The notes under the pieces: generated by a model
The model's input: the letters and a program-made list of their open reading frames with translations, nothing else
What the model was told of the DNA's origin: nothing
The model's database searches: none
Translations under genes and position numbers: made by a program
Part shown: in pieces, positions 44,288 through 52,234 of the stretch
Position numbering within the stretch: position 1 is the stretch's first letter
Layout of the letters: the number at the start of each line of letters is the position of its first letter
Source: RHLJ01 sp965212165
Lineage (GTDB): Bacteria > Bacteroidota > Rhodothermia > Balneolales > Balneolaceae
Reading direction: 5' to 3'
Length of the DNA: 64,000 nt
Assembly: GCA_965212165.1 (NCBI GenBank)
Contig: OZ243096.1
Coordinates: 1 to 64,000, forward strand

Positions 44288-44767
44288 ATGACTCACCTTT
44301 TAGACGATATTGACATTGCTATTTTAAATCATCTTCAAGAGAATGGAAGAGCGCAACGAAATAAGATTGCTGAGCTTGTTAAGCTCTCAGTTCCTTCTGT
44401 ATCTGAACGAATGAAAAAACTTGAAGAGCGTGGTCTTATACAAGGTTATCATGCTATATTGAATAGCAAAGACTTTAATTTTGATATAACTGCCTTTCTC
44501 TTTGTTCAAATTGATGGCTCCGAGAATTATCCCGAATTTGTTAGAAAAGTAGCAAGCGAAAGAGAAATTTTAGAATGCCATTCTATAACTGGTGATGGTT
44601 CTCATTTACTTAAAGTAAGAACAAAAAATACTACATCATTTGAACGTCTTCTCTCTACTATACAATCTTGGGAAGGTGTTGATAAAACACGCTCTAATCT
44701 TGTTTTATCTAGCTTTAAAGAGACAAGAGCATTGCCAATTGAGCAAGCAACAGAGATGATCAAATAA
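44288..44767 (+). CDS. Lrp/AsnC family transcriptional regulator
   Basis: The 159-residue protein has the AsnC-type HTH (DDIDIAILNHLQENGRAQRNKIAELVKLSVPSVSERMKKLEERGLI, residues 4-50) followed by the RAM effector domain (GYHAILNSKDF, CHSITGDGSHLLKVRT), which binds amino acids and drives oligomerisation. The HxxTGxxDY-type motif appears as HSITGDGSH, compatible with ligand binding. Autoregulation is usual for the family. It is divergent from serS; control of serS or of amino-acid genes elsewhere is possible. Confidence 0.9.
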   Translation: MTHLLDDIDIAILNHLQENGRAQRNKIAELVKLSVPSVSERMKKLEERGLIQGYHAILNSKDFNFDITAFLFVQIDGSENYPEFVRKVASEREILECHSITGDGSHLLKVRTKNTTSFERLLSTIQSWEGVDKTRSNLVLSSFKETRALPIEQATEMIK

Positions 44768-44851
44768 AGATAGCTTCATTTACAAAAAGAGTTAATAAAC
44801 ACATTGGGATTCGTTACCTTTACGTCATAATGTCAGATGTAATAGATTAAT

Positions 44852-46153
44852 ATGGATCGCGAAGTTTTTCAAGAACAATTTGGACTGCTAGGAAAGTCAC
44901 CAGCTGTTAGACAAGTGGTTGACAAAATTATGCAAGTTTCTAAAACCGACATTACGGTTTTGTTACAAGGCGAAAGTGGTGTAGGAAAAGATGTAACTGC
45001 ACGCGCTGTACACGGCACTAGTGATAGAAAACACAATAATTTAGTAATAGTAAACTGCGGGGCCATACCTGAAGGTATTATTGAAAGTGAACTATTTGGG
45101 CATGAAAAGGGCGCTTTTACTGGAGCCAATGATGCTCGTGAGGGGTACTTTGAAAAAGCAGATGGCGGTACAATTTTCTTAGATGAGATAGGTGATACTC
45201 CAAAAAATGTCCAGGTAAAACTACTTAGAGTATTAGAAAACGGAGAGTTCTTTCGTGTTGGCTCAAGTAAAGTTAAAAAAGTTGATGTTCGCCTCATAGC
45301 AGCAACCAATCGTGATCTTTGGCAAATGGTAGAAGAGGGTACTTTTCGAGAAGATTTATATTACCGTCTAGATACAGTTAAAATTCACCTTCCACCATTA
45401 CGAGAACGCCAAGAAGATGTAGTACCAATTTTCAGAAAGTTTGTTCAAGAATTTTCTGCACGTTATGACTCTGTGTTCAAAGGCTTTTCTGACGAAGCCA
45501 GAGAATTACTTATCTCATATCGGTGGCCTGGAAACATCCGAGAACTACGGAATGTTGCCGAACAACTAGTAGTACTTGAAAAGTCTCAGTTTATTGATGT
45601 AGAACGACTCCAGAAATATTTAAAAGGTCGCCAACATGAAGGGTCCGCTGACAATCTTCCTATGGTTTCAGAATCGAACAAATCTAAAGAAGAGGATCAA
45701 AATTTCGACCGTAGAGATAGAGAATTAGTGTATCGTGCTTTAGTTGAACTTAGAAATGATATTGGTGATGTAAAACGAATGCTTGGTGGCGTTCTTTATT
45801 CATCTATCTCTGACAAAAGTATTAAAGCTCTACCCCCTGCTGTACGAGATGAAGTTGTAAAACAAGAAATGCCTTCGAACCTAAATATTGATTTAGGTAA
45901 TCAGACTTCTTTAGGTATGAGTTCTTTCCCATCTACAGATGGAGATGAAGATCATGAAATTATTGATAACGAAGAGTCAGAACTTATTCAGTTTTTTGGG
46001 GATGATGAAATCCCTTCTATTGAAGCAACTGAACAGTTCCTCATCAAAAAAGCCTTAGATAAATATGATGGGAATAGACGCAAAGCTTCTGAGACACTAG
46101 GTATTAGTGAGCGAACACTTTATCGAAAACTTGATCAATATGGCCTTGCGTAA
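44852..46153 (+). CDS. Sigma-54-dependent activator without receiver domain
   Basis: The 433-residue protein is a bacterial enhancer-binding protein. The AAA+ domain has Walker A GESGVGKD at 40-47 and the sigma-54-contacting GAFTGA loop at 87-92, followed by Walker B (TIFLDEIGD) and the R-finger region. No receiver or other sensory domain is present: only about 10 residues precede the AAA+ domain. A linker of about 140 residues, rich in Glu/Asp, leads to a C-terminal Fis HTH (KASETLGISERTLYRKL). It overlaps lptE by 14 bp. The order activator-lptE-TPR protein is a conserved arrangement in Bacteroidota. Confidence 0.91.
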   Translation: MDREVFQEQFGLLGKSPAVRQVVDKIMQVSKTDITVLLQGESGVGKDVTARAVHGTSDRKHNNLVIVNCGAIPEGIIESELFGHEKGAFTGANDAREGYFEKADGGTIFLDEIGDTPKNVQVKLLRVLENGEFFRVGSSKVKKVDVRLIAATNRDLWQMVEEGTFREDLYYRLDTVKIHLPPLRERQEDVVPIFRKFVQEFSARYDSVFKGFSDEARELLISYRWPGNIRELRNVAEQLVVLEKSQFIDVERLQKYLKGRQHEGSADNLPMVSESNKSKEEDQNFDRRDRELVYRALVELRNDIGDVKRMLGGVLYSSISDKSIKALPPAVRDEVVKQEMPSNLNIDLGNQTSLGMSSFPSTDGDEDHEIIDNEESELIQFFGDDEIPSIEATEQFLIKKALDKYDGNRRKASETLGISERTLYRKLDQYGLA

Positions 46154-46658
46154 AATTCTTTTATTCGGAATTCTAAGTTTTGCTCTTATCCAATCTAGTT
46201 GCTTGAGATATAGTTTTACTGGTACATCTATTCCTGAAGGTATAAACACTATCTATATTCCATTTTTTCCAGATCAATCAAATAGTGGTCTAGGAGATTT
46301 AAGTGATCGATTGAATGAAGCTTTAATAGAACGTTTCGTTAATCAGAGTCGACTTCAACTGGCAAATAATGAACAAGATGCAGACGCAATTTTAGACGGA
46401 TCAATTGTTGGTTACAGTAATCGTCCATTTAGTATTGGTGGAAATGAGCAAGCGAGTCAAAATCAGGTTAGAATTAGTGTTCGAGGAACATTTGAATATA
46501 TATCGGAAGCTGAACCACTTTACACTAATAAATCTTTCGAAGGCACCTTCACATTCGATCCTACTGATGACCCCCTAAATGGAGAACAAAATGCTTCTGA
46601 TGAAGCACTTGAACAAATTGCTAATAATATGTTCAATGATGCAGTTAGTAGTTGGTAA
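46140..46658 (+). CDS. lptE: LptE-like outer-membrane lipoprotein
   Basis: The start at ATG 46140, overlapping the activator gene by 14 bp, gives MALRKILLFGILSFALIQSSC, a lipoprotein signal with Cys at residue 21; earlier in-frame codons would spoil it. The mature 150 residues form a LptE-like alpha/beta sandwich: YSFTGTSIPEGINTIYIPFF, DLSDRLNEALIERFVNQSRL, DADAILDGSIVGYSNRPFSI. LptE plugs and assembles the LptD barrel that delivers lipopolysaccharide to the surface. lptD is not in the window. Coupling to a sigma-54 activator suggests coregulation with envelope functions. Confidence 0.82.
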   Translation: MALRKILLFGILSFALIQSSCLRYSFTGTSIPEGINTIYIPFFPDQSNSGLGDLSDRLNEALIERFVNQSRLQLANNEQDADAILDGSIVGYSNRPFSIGGNEQASQNQVRISVRGTFEYISEAEPLYTNKSFEGTFTFDPTDDPLNGEQNASDEALEQIANNMFNDAVSSW

Positions 46659-46704
46659 TTCATATTGTATGTAATATTCAGTCGGTGTATTATTGCCACT
46701 AGTT

Positions 46705-47310
46705 ATGCAAACACTTCCATTTAACATACCGCAATCACTTTCTTCATATGTTGAGCAATTTGAAGATGATCCTGAGAAGATTATAAAGAAACTTCAAAAG
46801 CATATTAAAAAACGTGATCCTGATGCTGTAGGACATTTTCTTTTAGCATGGTTTTTTCATTTGCAAGATCAACGTAAGGATGCTGTAAGTGAAGCTCTTA
46901 TTGCTAAAACTTATGCTCCTGGTAGCCCATTAATGGAACACCTGCACTATTTTCTGATCCATCCAGAACTATTTGAAGCATCAATACCCTCAACTCGTTA
47001 TAGTTCTGAAAAAAAACTATTACATGGTACTAGGTCTTCACCAATTCTCGATTTAGATCGTCTAATTGAGATGTTGGAAGCTGTTGAATCTCAGCGTATT
47101 CAGATAACATTAGATGACGAAGCTGAAGAATCAGATTTAAGTGAGGAATCAACTGCAATAGAGGATATTATTTCTGAGACACTTGCAAAAATTCATGTAA
47201 CTCAGGGAAATACAAAAGAAGCTATAAAGATGTATGAGCGCCTTATTACAATTAATGAAGACAAGGCAGAAGTATACAACTCTGAAATCTCTAAGTTGAA
47301 AAAAGACTAA
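46705..47310 (+). CDS. TPR-like cytoplasmic protein of the lptE operon
   Basis: The start at ATG 46705 is preferred to the TTG at 46693. The protein has about 201 residues; it contains helical repeats such as AVGHFLLAWFFHLQDQRKDAVSEALIAK and, near the end, TLAKIHVTQGNTKEAIKMYERLITINEDKAEVYNSEI, a clear TPR. A DDEAEESDLSEES acidic linker separates the two halves. There is no signal peptide. It lies 46 bp after lptE on the same strand. Its 3' end overlaps the convergent MBL gene by 4 bp. Function unknown; position matches the TPR gene often found beside lptE in related bacteria. Confidence 0.72.
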   Translation: MQTLPFNIPQSLSSYVEQFEDDPEKIIKKLQKHIKKRDPDAVGHFLLAWFFHLQDQRKDAVSEALIAKTYAPGSPLMEHLHYFLIHPELFEASIPSTRYSSEKKLLHGTRSSPILDLDRLIEMLEAVESQRIQITLDDEAEESDLSEESTAIEDIISETLAKIHVTQGNTKEAIKMYERLITINEDKAEVYNSEISKLKKD

Positions 47311-47942
47311 GCTCTAACAAATGGATTGTTGATTTTCTCGTGACCAATTGTTGTCATATCTCCATGCCCAGAAAATACCTGTGTCTCTTCAGGAAGCCTA
47401 TATAGCTTTTCGATAATAGATTTTTGAAGTAACTCAAAGTCACCTTTATAAAGATCTGTACGACCAATACTTTCTTTGAAAAGTGCATCTCCAACAATTA
47501 ATACTTCATCGTTTTTAAAATAAAGAGAAGTATGATCTGGTGAATGACCAGGAGTGTATAAGCACTCAAATTCGAAAGGACCAACCTTAAATATCCCAGA
47601 ACTTGGTAATGTTTCTGGTGTAAAACTAAACCCGATTTGATTTAACCCAAACATAGTTGCTTGGTTACCAAAGTTCTCCCATAAAAAGAGGTCTTCCGTA
47701 TTTAAATAAACTGGGATGTCATATTCTTTAAGTACACGTTGTAAACCAAGTACATGATCAACATGAGCGTGCGTTAACACTATAGCGATTAACTTACTAC
47801 TACTAGTATGAAGATATTCTTTAAGATTTTGGAACTCAGGTTCATTAGAAAAACCTGGGTCAACTAATATACTTGAGTCTTCTTTTGAGAGTACGTAAGT
47901 GTTTTCTTGGAATGGGCCAACTTCGAATGTTTTAATCTTCAT
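47307..47942 (-). CDS. MBL-fold metallo-hydrolase, glyoxalase II-like
   Basis: The 211-residue protein has the metal-binding THAHVDH motif near residues 57-63, then LYTPGHSPDHTSLYF, IVGDALFKESIGRTDL and the C-terminal SGHGDMTTIGHEK, which supply the remaining His/Asp ligands. This short form without the C-terminal glyoxalase II domain is the YcbL-type (glyoxalase II-like) hydrolase. The substrate, perhaps S-lactoylglutathione or another thioester, is not certain. It begins 73 bp before the rpmE end on the same strand, with a terminator hairpin between. Confidence 0.86.
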   Translation of the reverse strand: MKIKTFEVGPFQENTYVLSKEDSSILVDPGFSNEPEFQNLKEYLHTSSSKLIAIVLTHAHVDHVLGLQRVLKEYDIPVYLNTEDLFLWENFGNQATMFGLNQIGFSFTPETLPSSGIFKVGPFEFECLYTPGHSPDHTSLYFKNDEVLIVGDALFKESIGRTDLYKGDFELLQKSIIEKLYRLPEETQVFSGHGDMTTIGHEKINNPFVRA

Positions 47943-47956
47943 AAACTAAAAATAAA

Positions 47957-47987
47957 AAAGGATGCTATCATAACTGATGCACCCTTT
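47957..47987 (-). terminator. Terminator of rpmE
   Basis: On the minus strand AAAGGGTGC and ATCA pair with TGAT and GCATCCTTT (one mismatch), followed by a T-rich stretch TTTTTTATTTTT. It lies about 28 bases after the rpmE stop at 48015. Confidence 0.72.
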
Positions 47988-48014
47988 AAATTTTTTGATA
48001 AGAAACTCTTCTTC

Positions 48015-48230
48015 TTACTTCTTCTTTGCGTCGTACATACGCTTAAAACGATCAACACGACCTGCTTTAGCAGTAAAAGACTTACGTGTATAAAAAGGGT
48101 GATTTGTTGAATCAATCTCACTCTTATATATACCGTCAGTGGTGTTTAAAGTACTTCGAGTCTGAATCTCAGAACCGTCACTTAAAACGACTGTAATTTC
48201 TTTATAATTTGGATGTATTCCTTTTTTCAT
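48015..48230 (-). CDS. rpmE: 50S ribosomal protein L31, zinc-ligand-free
   Basis: The 71-residue protein starts MKKGIHPNYKEITV and ends HPFYTRKSFTAKAGRVDRFKRMY, as bL31. The four Cys residues of the zinc-binding form are absent (the whole protein has no Cys), so this is the zinc-independent type. A strong initiator AAGGAAGTGA lies upstream at 48240-48249. bL31 forms part of the B1 bridge region of the ribosome. In bacteria with two copies, the C-minus one takes over in zinc limitation; no second copy can be seen here. Followed by its own terminator. Confidence 0.93.
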   Translation of the reverse strand: MKKGIHPNYKEITVVLSDGSEIQTRSTLNTTDGIYKSEIDSTNHPFYTRKSFTAKAGRVDRFKRMYDAKKK

Positions 48231-48239
48231 AATAGTGCT

Positions 48240-48249
48240 TCACTTCCTT
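48240..48249 (-). promoter_or_regulatory. Strong Shine-Dalgarno sequence of rpmE
   Basis: On the minus strand AAGGAAGTGA lies 9 bases before the ATG at 48230. The decamer is identical to that in front of rpsU (37565-37574). Confidence 0.75.
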
Positions 48250-48303
48250 CAGTTTTTGGGAAAGGCTATAAATATAAGACTATATCTTCGCGAATTCAAT
48301 GAT

Positions 48304-49809
48304 TTATACATCGAAATCTCTAAAATCTTCATCCTCTAAGTTACCAAATGATGAAAACATAGACCCAACCATATCAGAATATGATGTTTGGTCGTCTAAA
48401 TCTTGTTTACTTAGCATTGAATTTTGATGTAATGCTTCTAAAACTAAATCCATTCCAGAATATAAATCGTCTTCTGAAGATGTATCAAAACAACGTTTTA
48501 CTAAGTCACTAAGCCCATCAACGTTATTTAATATTTTTCTATACTCTTTTGTAGTTAAGGTGTCTGGTAAGTTGATTTCATTACCCCTTGAAAACCAATC
48601 AGTTATAACTTTATAACTACTTTTATCATCTTCTGTCCGACTTTGTGGGTCTGGAAAGTGTTTCTTGAAAACTTTACTTATCGCTTTACCAACAATATGT
48701 TTCGCAACATTTATGACTCCCTCTTGTTCGCCTTCATATACCAACTCTAGTTTACCGGTCAATGCAGGGACCATATGATACAAATCGGCAATCCGAATAG
48801 ATGTTTCTGTTTCCCCATTTATAACAGCTCTTCGCTCTGCAGAGGAGATAATTTGCTCCATTGCAGTTATCGTCATACGAGTAGAAACACCACTTTTTTG
48901 ATCAACATAATCAGAATCACGAGCTTCAAAAGCTGATTGCTCTAGCACTTCTCGATATATTTCACCTATGTGAACTTTTATATTCTCATCACGATCATCC
49001 CAAGCTTCTTGCTTGGTAATGTTAATACCAATTTCAACTTCTTTTGGATAATGCGTAATTATTTGAGCGTCGATTCGATCTTTTAAAGGAGTAATGATAT
49101 TACCACGATTGGTATAATCCTCAGGATTTGCCGAAAATGCCATAGATATATCAAGAGGAATTCGAACATTGAACCCTCGGATTTGAATATCTCTTTCCTG
49201 CATAATATTTAACAAAGCCACTTGTATTCTTGGCTGTAAATCTGGGAGTTCATTAATTACAAATATCCCACGGTTTGTTCTAGGTATTAATCCAAAGTTG
49301 ATGGCATTTTCATCTGCAAGATTTAGCTTTTGTGTAGCTGCTTTAATTGGGTCAATATCTCCAATCAAATCTGCTACTGTGGTATCTGGAGTAGCTAATT
49401 TTTCACCATAACGATGAGAACGATGTACCCAAGATATTGGCGTATTATCTCCTCTTTCGGCAATTAAATCTTTTGCATATTTAGACAATGGCTTAAATGG
49501 ATCATCATTTATTTCAGAACCTTTTACTATGGGCATGTATTCGTCTAAAAACTGGACTAACATTCTCAAAATCTTAGTTTTAGCCTGTCCTCTTAATCCA
49601 AGCAAAATCATATCATGACGAGAAAGAATTGCATGCTGAATCTGTGGCAATACTGTTTTCTCATAACCAAGGACTCCATCAAATAATGGAGTCTTATTCT
49701 TTATTTTCTCAATTAGATTTTTTCTGATTTCATCTTTTACAGAAATAGATTTCCAGCCACTCTCTTTAAGTTCCTTTAAAGTCTGCACTTTGGTATGTAA
49801 ATCAATCAT
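48304..49809 (-). CDS. ChlI/BchI-like AAA+ ATPase
   Basis: The 501-residue protein has an AAA+ module in the magnesium-chelatase ChlI / MoxR clade: Walker A-like GLRGQAKTKI, the Walker B-type GIFVINELPDLQ (with Asn-Glu rather than Asp-Glu), then the sensor SANPEDYTNRG and LKDRIDAQIITHYP. The C-terminal third is helical with no von Willebrand A domain. Chelatase ATPases normally work with a VWA (ChlD-like) partner; none is adjacent. It is therefore a chaperone-like ATPase of unknown client; the nearest gene upstream is pabB, 49 bp away. Confidence 0.8.
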   Translation of the reverse strand: MIDLHTKVQTLKELKESGWKSISVKDEIRKNLIEKIKNKTPLFDGVLGYEKTVLPQIQHAILSRHDMILLGLRGQAKTKILRMLVQFLDEYMPIVKGSEINDDPFKPLSKYAKDLIAERGDNTPISWVHRSHRYGEKLATPDTTVADLIGDIDPIKAATQKLNLADENAINFGLIPRTNRGIFVINELPDLQPRIQVALLNIMQERDIQIRGFNVRIPLDISMAFSANPEDYTNRGNIITPLKDRIDAQIITHYPKEVEIGINITKQEAWDDRDENIKVHIGEIYREVLEQSAFEARDSDYVDQKSGVSTRMTITAMEQIISSAERRAVINGETETSIRIADLYHMVPALTGKLELVYEGEQEGVINVAKHIVGKAISKVFKKHFPDPQSRTEDDKSSYKVITDWFSRGNEINLPDTLTTKEYRKILNNVDGLSDLVKRCFDTSSEDDLYSGMDLVLEALHQNSMLSKQDLDDQTSYSDMVGSMFSSFGNLEDEDFRDFDV

Positions 49810-49858
49810 CGCCTTTGTTTTAGAGTCATTTCACTTATTAACTTTTGCGATAAACATA

Positions 49859-51127
49859 TCATTCATTAGTTCTAAATAAATCTAATGACTCGGTAAGTGC
49901 TCTTGATTTCACAAGAGTTTCTTCCCACTCGTCTTCAGGGTCAGAATCACTCGTAATTGCACCTCCAACAGGATATATAAGCCTATCATTTTCAATTACG
50001 GCTGTTCTAATAACTACATTGAAATCAAAATCATTATCGGGTTTGAAATATCCTATTGCCCCAGAATAAATACCACGTTTATAATCTTCCAATTCTTCTA
50101 TGGATTTCATAGCAGAGATTTTTGGCGCTCCAGTCATTGAACCCATTGGGAAGCAAGCCTTAATTATTTCGACGGAATCTTGTGCAGGTTCTACTTCACA
50201 TTCTACAGTAGATACCATTTGATGTACCGTTTTAAAACTTTGAATTTCAAATATATTTTTTACTTGAACGCTTCCCTTTTTCGAAACCTTGCTTAAATCA
50301 TTCCTAACTAAATCTACAATCATTAGATTCTCTGCTCGGTTCTTTTCGGAATTTTTAAGTGAATCAATAGCTAATTCATCATTACTAAATGTTCTGGAAA
50401 CAGTTCCTTTAATAGGTTGAGACCATACTTTTTGGCCACTTCTTGCAAGAAATCGTTCTGGGGAAGAACAACATATAGAAATATCATCAAGTGTTAAGAA
50501 CGCAGCAAATGGTACTGGTCCAATTTCCTTCATTAACTTGTAAAGTTCTAACGGATCACCCTGAAAGTGATATTCTAAAGGGTGTGATATGTTAATTTCA
50601 TAGTAATCTCCTTCAGAGATTTTGTTCAAAGCACTTTTTACTTTTTTGAGATAAGTTTCTTTCTTTATTCGAATACTCTTAGATAAAGAAACACTATTAT
50701 TCTCCTCTAAATCCACCTCTGTTACAATCTCATCTCCGAGTAAGAATTTATGTTCCCCATTATTTGAAAACTCAATTAACACTTCTGGTACCATAAAATA
50801 CATTTCAGGAACATTTATCACTGAAGGATTATTTGAGCTTAGTTCCTCTATTTGATTCTTCAAATCGTACCCAAAGTATCCAAATAGCCAATTATGATGT
50901 TTTTCTTTGAAATCTTTAAGTGCTTCCCATGGATTTTTTATTTCTAAAGACTCTTTACCGTTTTTAAAAGTAACTACTTCTTGTCCATTACTTTTTATCC
51001 AAGCTATGGGTTTAGCCGCTAGAAAAGATTTATTGCTTGCTGGATGGTCATTTTTCTGAGACTCCAGTAAAATCACATTACCAAAGCTTTTATAATGGCG
51101 TGCTATATTTTCTTTATTTAAACTCAT
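49859..51127 (-). CDS. pabB: Aminodeoxychorismate synthase component I
   Basis: The start at ATG 51127 (MSLNKENIARHYKS) is chosen because the 15 residues added by an earlier ATG at 51172 are strongly basic and not typical, but this is not certain. The 422-residue protein is of the anthranilate/aminodeoxychorismate synthase class. Typical segments are IKGTVSR, AENLMIVDLVRND, MVSTVECEV, FPMGSMTGAPKISAMKSIEELE and YSGAIGYF. PabB forms aminodeoxychorismate from chorismate with a PabA amidotransferase for folate. The short N-terminal region and the context support PabB over TrpE. It is divergent from pyrD. Confidence 0.86.
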   Translation of the reverse strand: MSLNKENIARHYKSFGNVILLESQKNDHPASNKSFLAAKPIAWIKSNGQEVVTFKNGKESLEIKNPWEALKDFKEKHHNWLFGYFGYDLKNQIEELSSNNPSVINVPEMYFMVPEVLIEFSNNGEHKFLLGDEIVTEVDLEENNSVSLSKSIRIKKETYLKKVKSALNKISEGDYYEINISHPLEYHFQGDPLELYKLMKEIGPVPFAAFLTLDDISICCSSPERFLARSGQKVWSQPIKGTVSRTFSNDELAIDSLKNSEKNRAENLMIVDLVRNDLSKVSKKGSVQVKNIFEIQSFKTVHQMVSTVECEVEPAQDSVEIIKACFPMGSMTGAPKISAMKSIEELEDYKRGIYSGAIGYFKPDNDFDFNVVIRTAVIENDRLIYPVGGAITSDSDPEDEWEETLVKSRALTESLDLFRTNE

Positions 51128-51202
51128 ATTTGGGCAAATGATACGGCTTCTTACCGATTTTTTTACACGCATTTCCGTATTATTCTAAACAAACTACTTT
51201 AA

Positions 51203-52234
51203 ATGCTTTATAAATTATTCGCCAAACCATTTCTATTCCAAAAAGATGCAGAGTCAGCGCATGAGCTAGCTGTTCATTTGTCATCTATAACTAGTTCGTC
51301 TGAGACTTTAACTCATATTACTGAGCGTATCTTTAAACTAGAGGACTCAAAATTAAGAAGAGAATTTTTTGGATTAAACTTTCCAAATCCAGTTGGTCTT
51401 GCTGCTGGATTCGACAAAAATGGTGTAACACCAAAAGCTATGCAGGCACTTGGGTTTGGTTTTGTTGAAGTAGGTAGTATCACTGCTCAACCATCATTAG
51501 GAAATCCCAAACCTCGAGCTTTTAGATTGCCAGACGATAATTCTCTTATTAACAGAATGGGGCTTAATAATGAAGGGGCAACAGAGGTAATAAAAAGATT
51601 ATCAACTTTAGAATTAGACATTCCGTTGGGCATTAATATTGCGAAAACAAATGATGCTTCAATACATGGCGACAATGCTATTAAAGATTATCTTTTTAGC
51701 TATGATTTAGCTAATAAAGTAGCCGATTATATTACAGTAAATATTTCGTGCCCTAATACGGGAGAAGGCAAAACTTTTGAAGATCCAGATGCACTTGAAG
51801 CACTTCTCTCTGGATTAAATATTAACAAAAAAGATAGGAAACCAACGCTCGTAAAGTTCTCTGTTGATACGGGTAGATCAACTCTTGAAAAATTAGTTGA
51901 AATTTGTGAATCACACTCAATTTCTGGATATATGGCAACAAATACTTCGTCGTCAAGAGAAGACCTTAAAACACCTAATAATATGCTTAACGAAATTGGT
52001 AATGGAGGTTTAAGTGGAAAGGCAATAACTGATAAAAGCACTCAAGTTGTTAGCTGGTTAAAAGATATCCTGAATGATACAAAACCTATAATTGGTGTTG
52101 GTGGGATTGATAGTCCAGAATCAGCATTAGATAAAATAAGTGCAGGTGCTGATTTGATTCAAATCTATACTGGTATGGTATATGAAGGCCCTGGGCTAGT
52201 TAAAAAAATTAAAGAAGGATTGCTTAACAACTAA
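51203..52234 (+). CDS. pyrD: Dihydroorotate dehydrogenase, class 2-like
   Basis: The 343-residue flavoprotein oxidises dihydroorotate to orotate in pyrimidine synthesis. The N-terminal amphipathic extension (LYKLFAKPFLFQKDAESAHELAVHLSS) is the membrane-binding feature of the quinone-dependent class 2. FMN contacts appear as LAAGFDKNG and GNPKPRAFRLPDDNSLINRMGLNN; the C-terminal GVGGIDSPESALDKISAGADLIQIYTG is normal. The catalytic position reads NISCPNT (Cys183), whereas class 2 enzymes normally have Ser and class 1 Cys there. It converges on the SprE-like gene, whose end overlaps by 4 bp. Confidence 0.92.
   Translation: MLYKLFAKPFLFQKDAESAHELAVHLSSITSSSETLTHITERIFKLEDSKLRREFFGLNFPNPVGLAAGFDKNGVTPKAMQALGFGFVEVGSITAQPSLGNPKPRAFRLPDDNSLINRMGLNNEGATEVIKRLSTLELDIPLGINIAKTNDASIHGDNAIKDYLFSYDLANKVADYITVNISCPNTGEGKTFEDPDALEALLSGLNINKKDRKPTLVKFSVDTGRSTLEKLVEICESHSISGYMATNTSSSREDLKTPNNMLNEIGNGGLSGKAITDKSTQVVSWLKDILNDTKPIIGVGGIDSPESALDKISAGADLIQIYTGMVYEGPGLVKKIKEGLLNN

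Noticed and set aside
44869..45309. Long minus-strand open frame antisense to the sigma-54 activator
   Set aside because: It lies entirely inside the well-supported AAA+ coding region, has Ser/Thr/Pro-rich low-quality composition and no recognisable domain.
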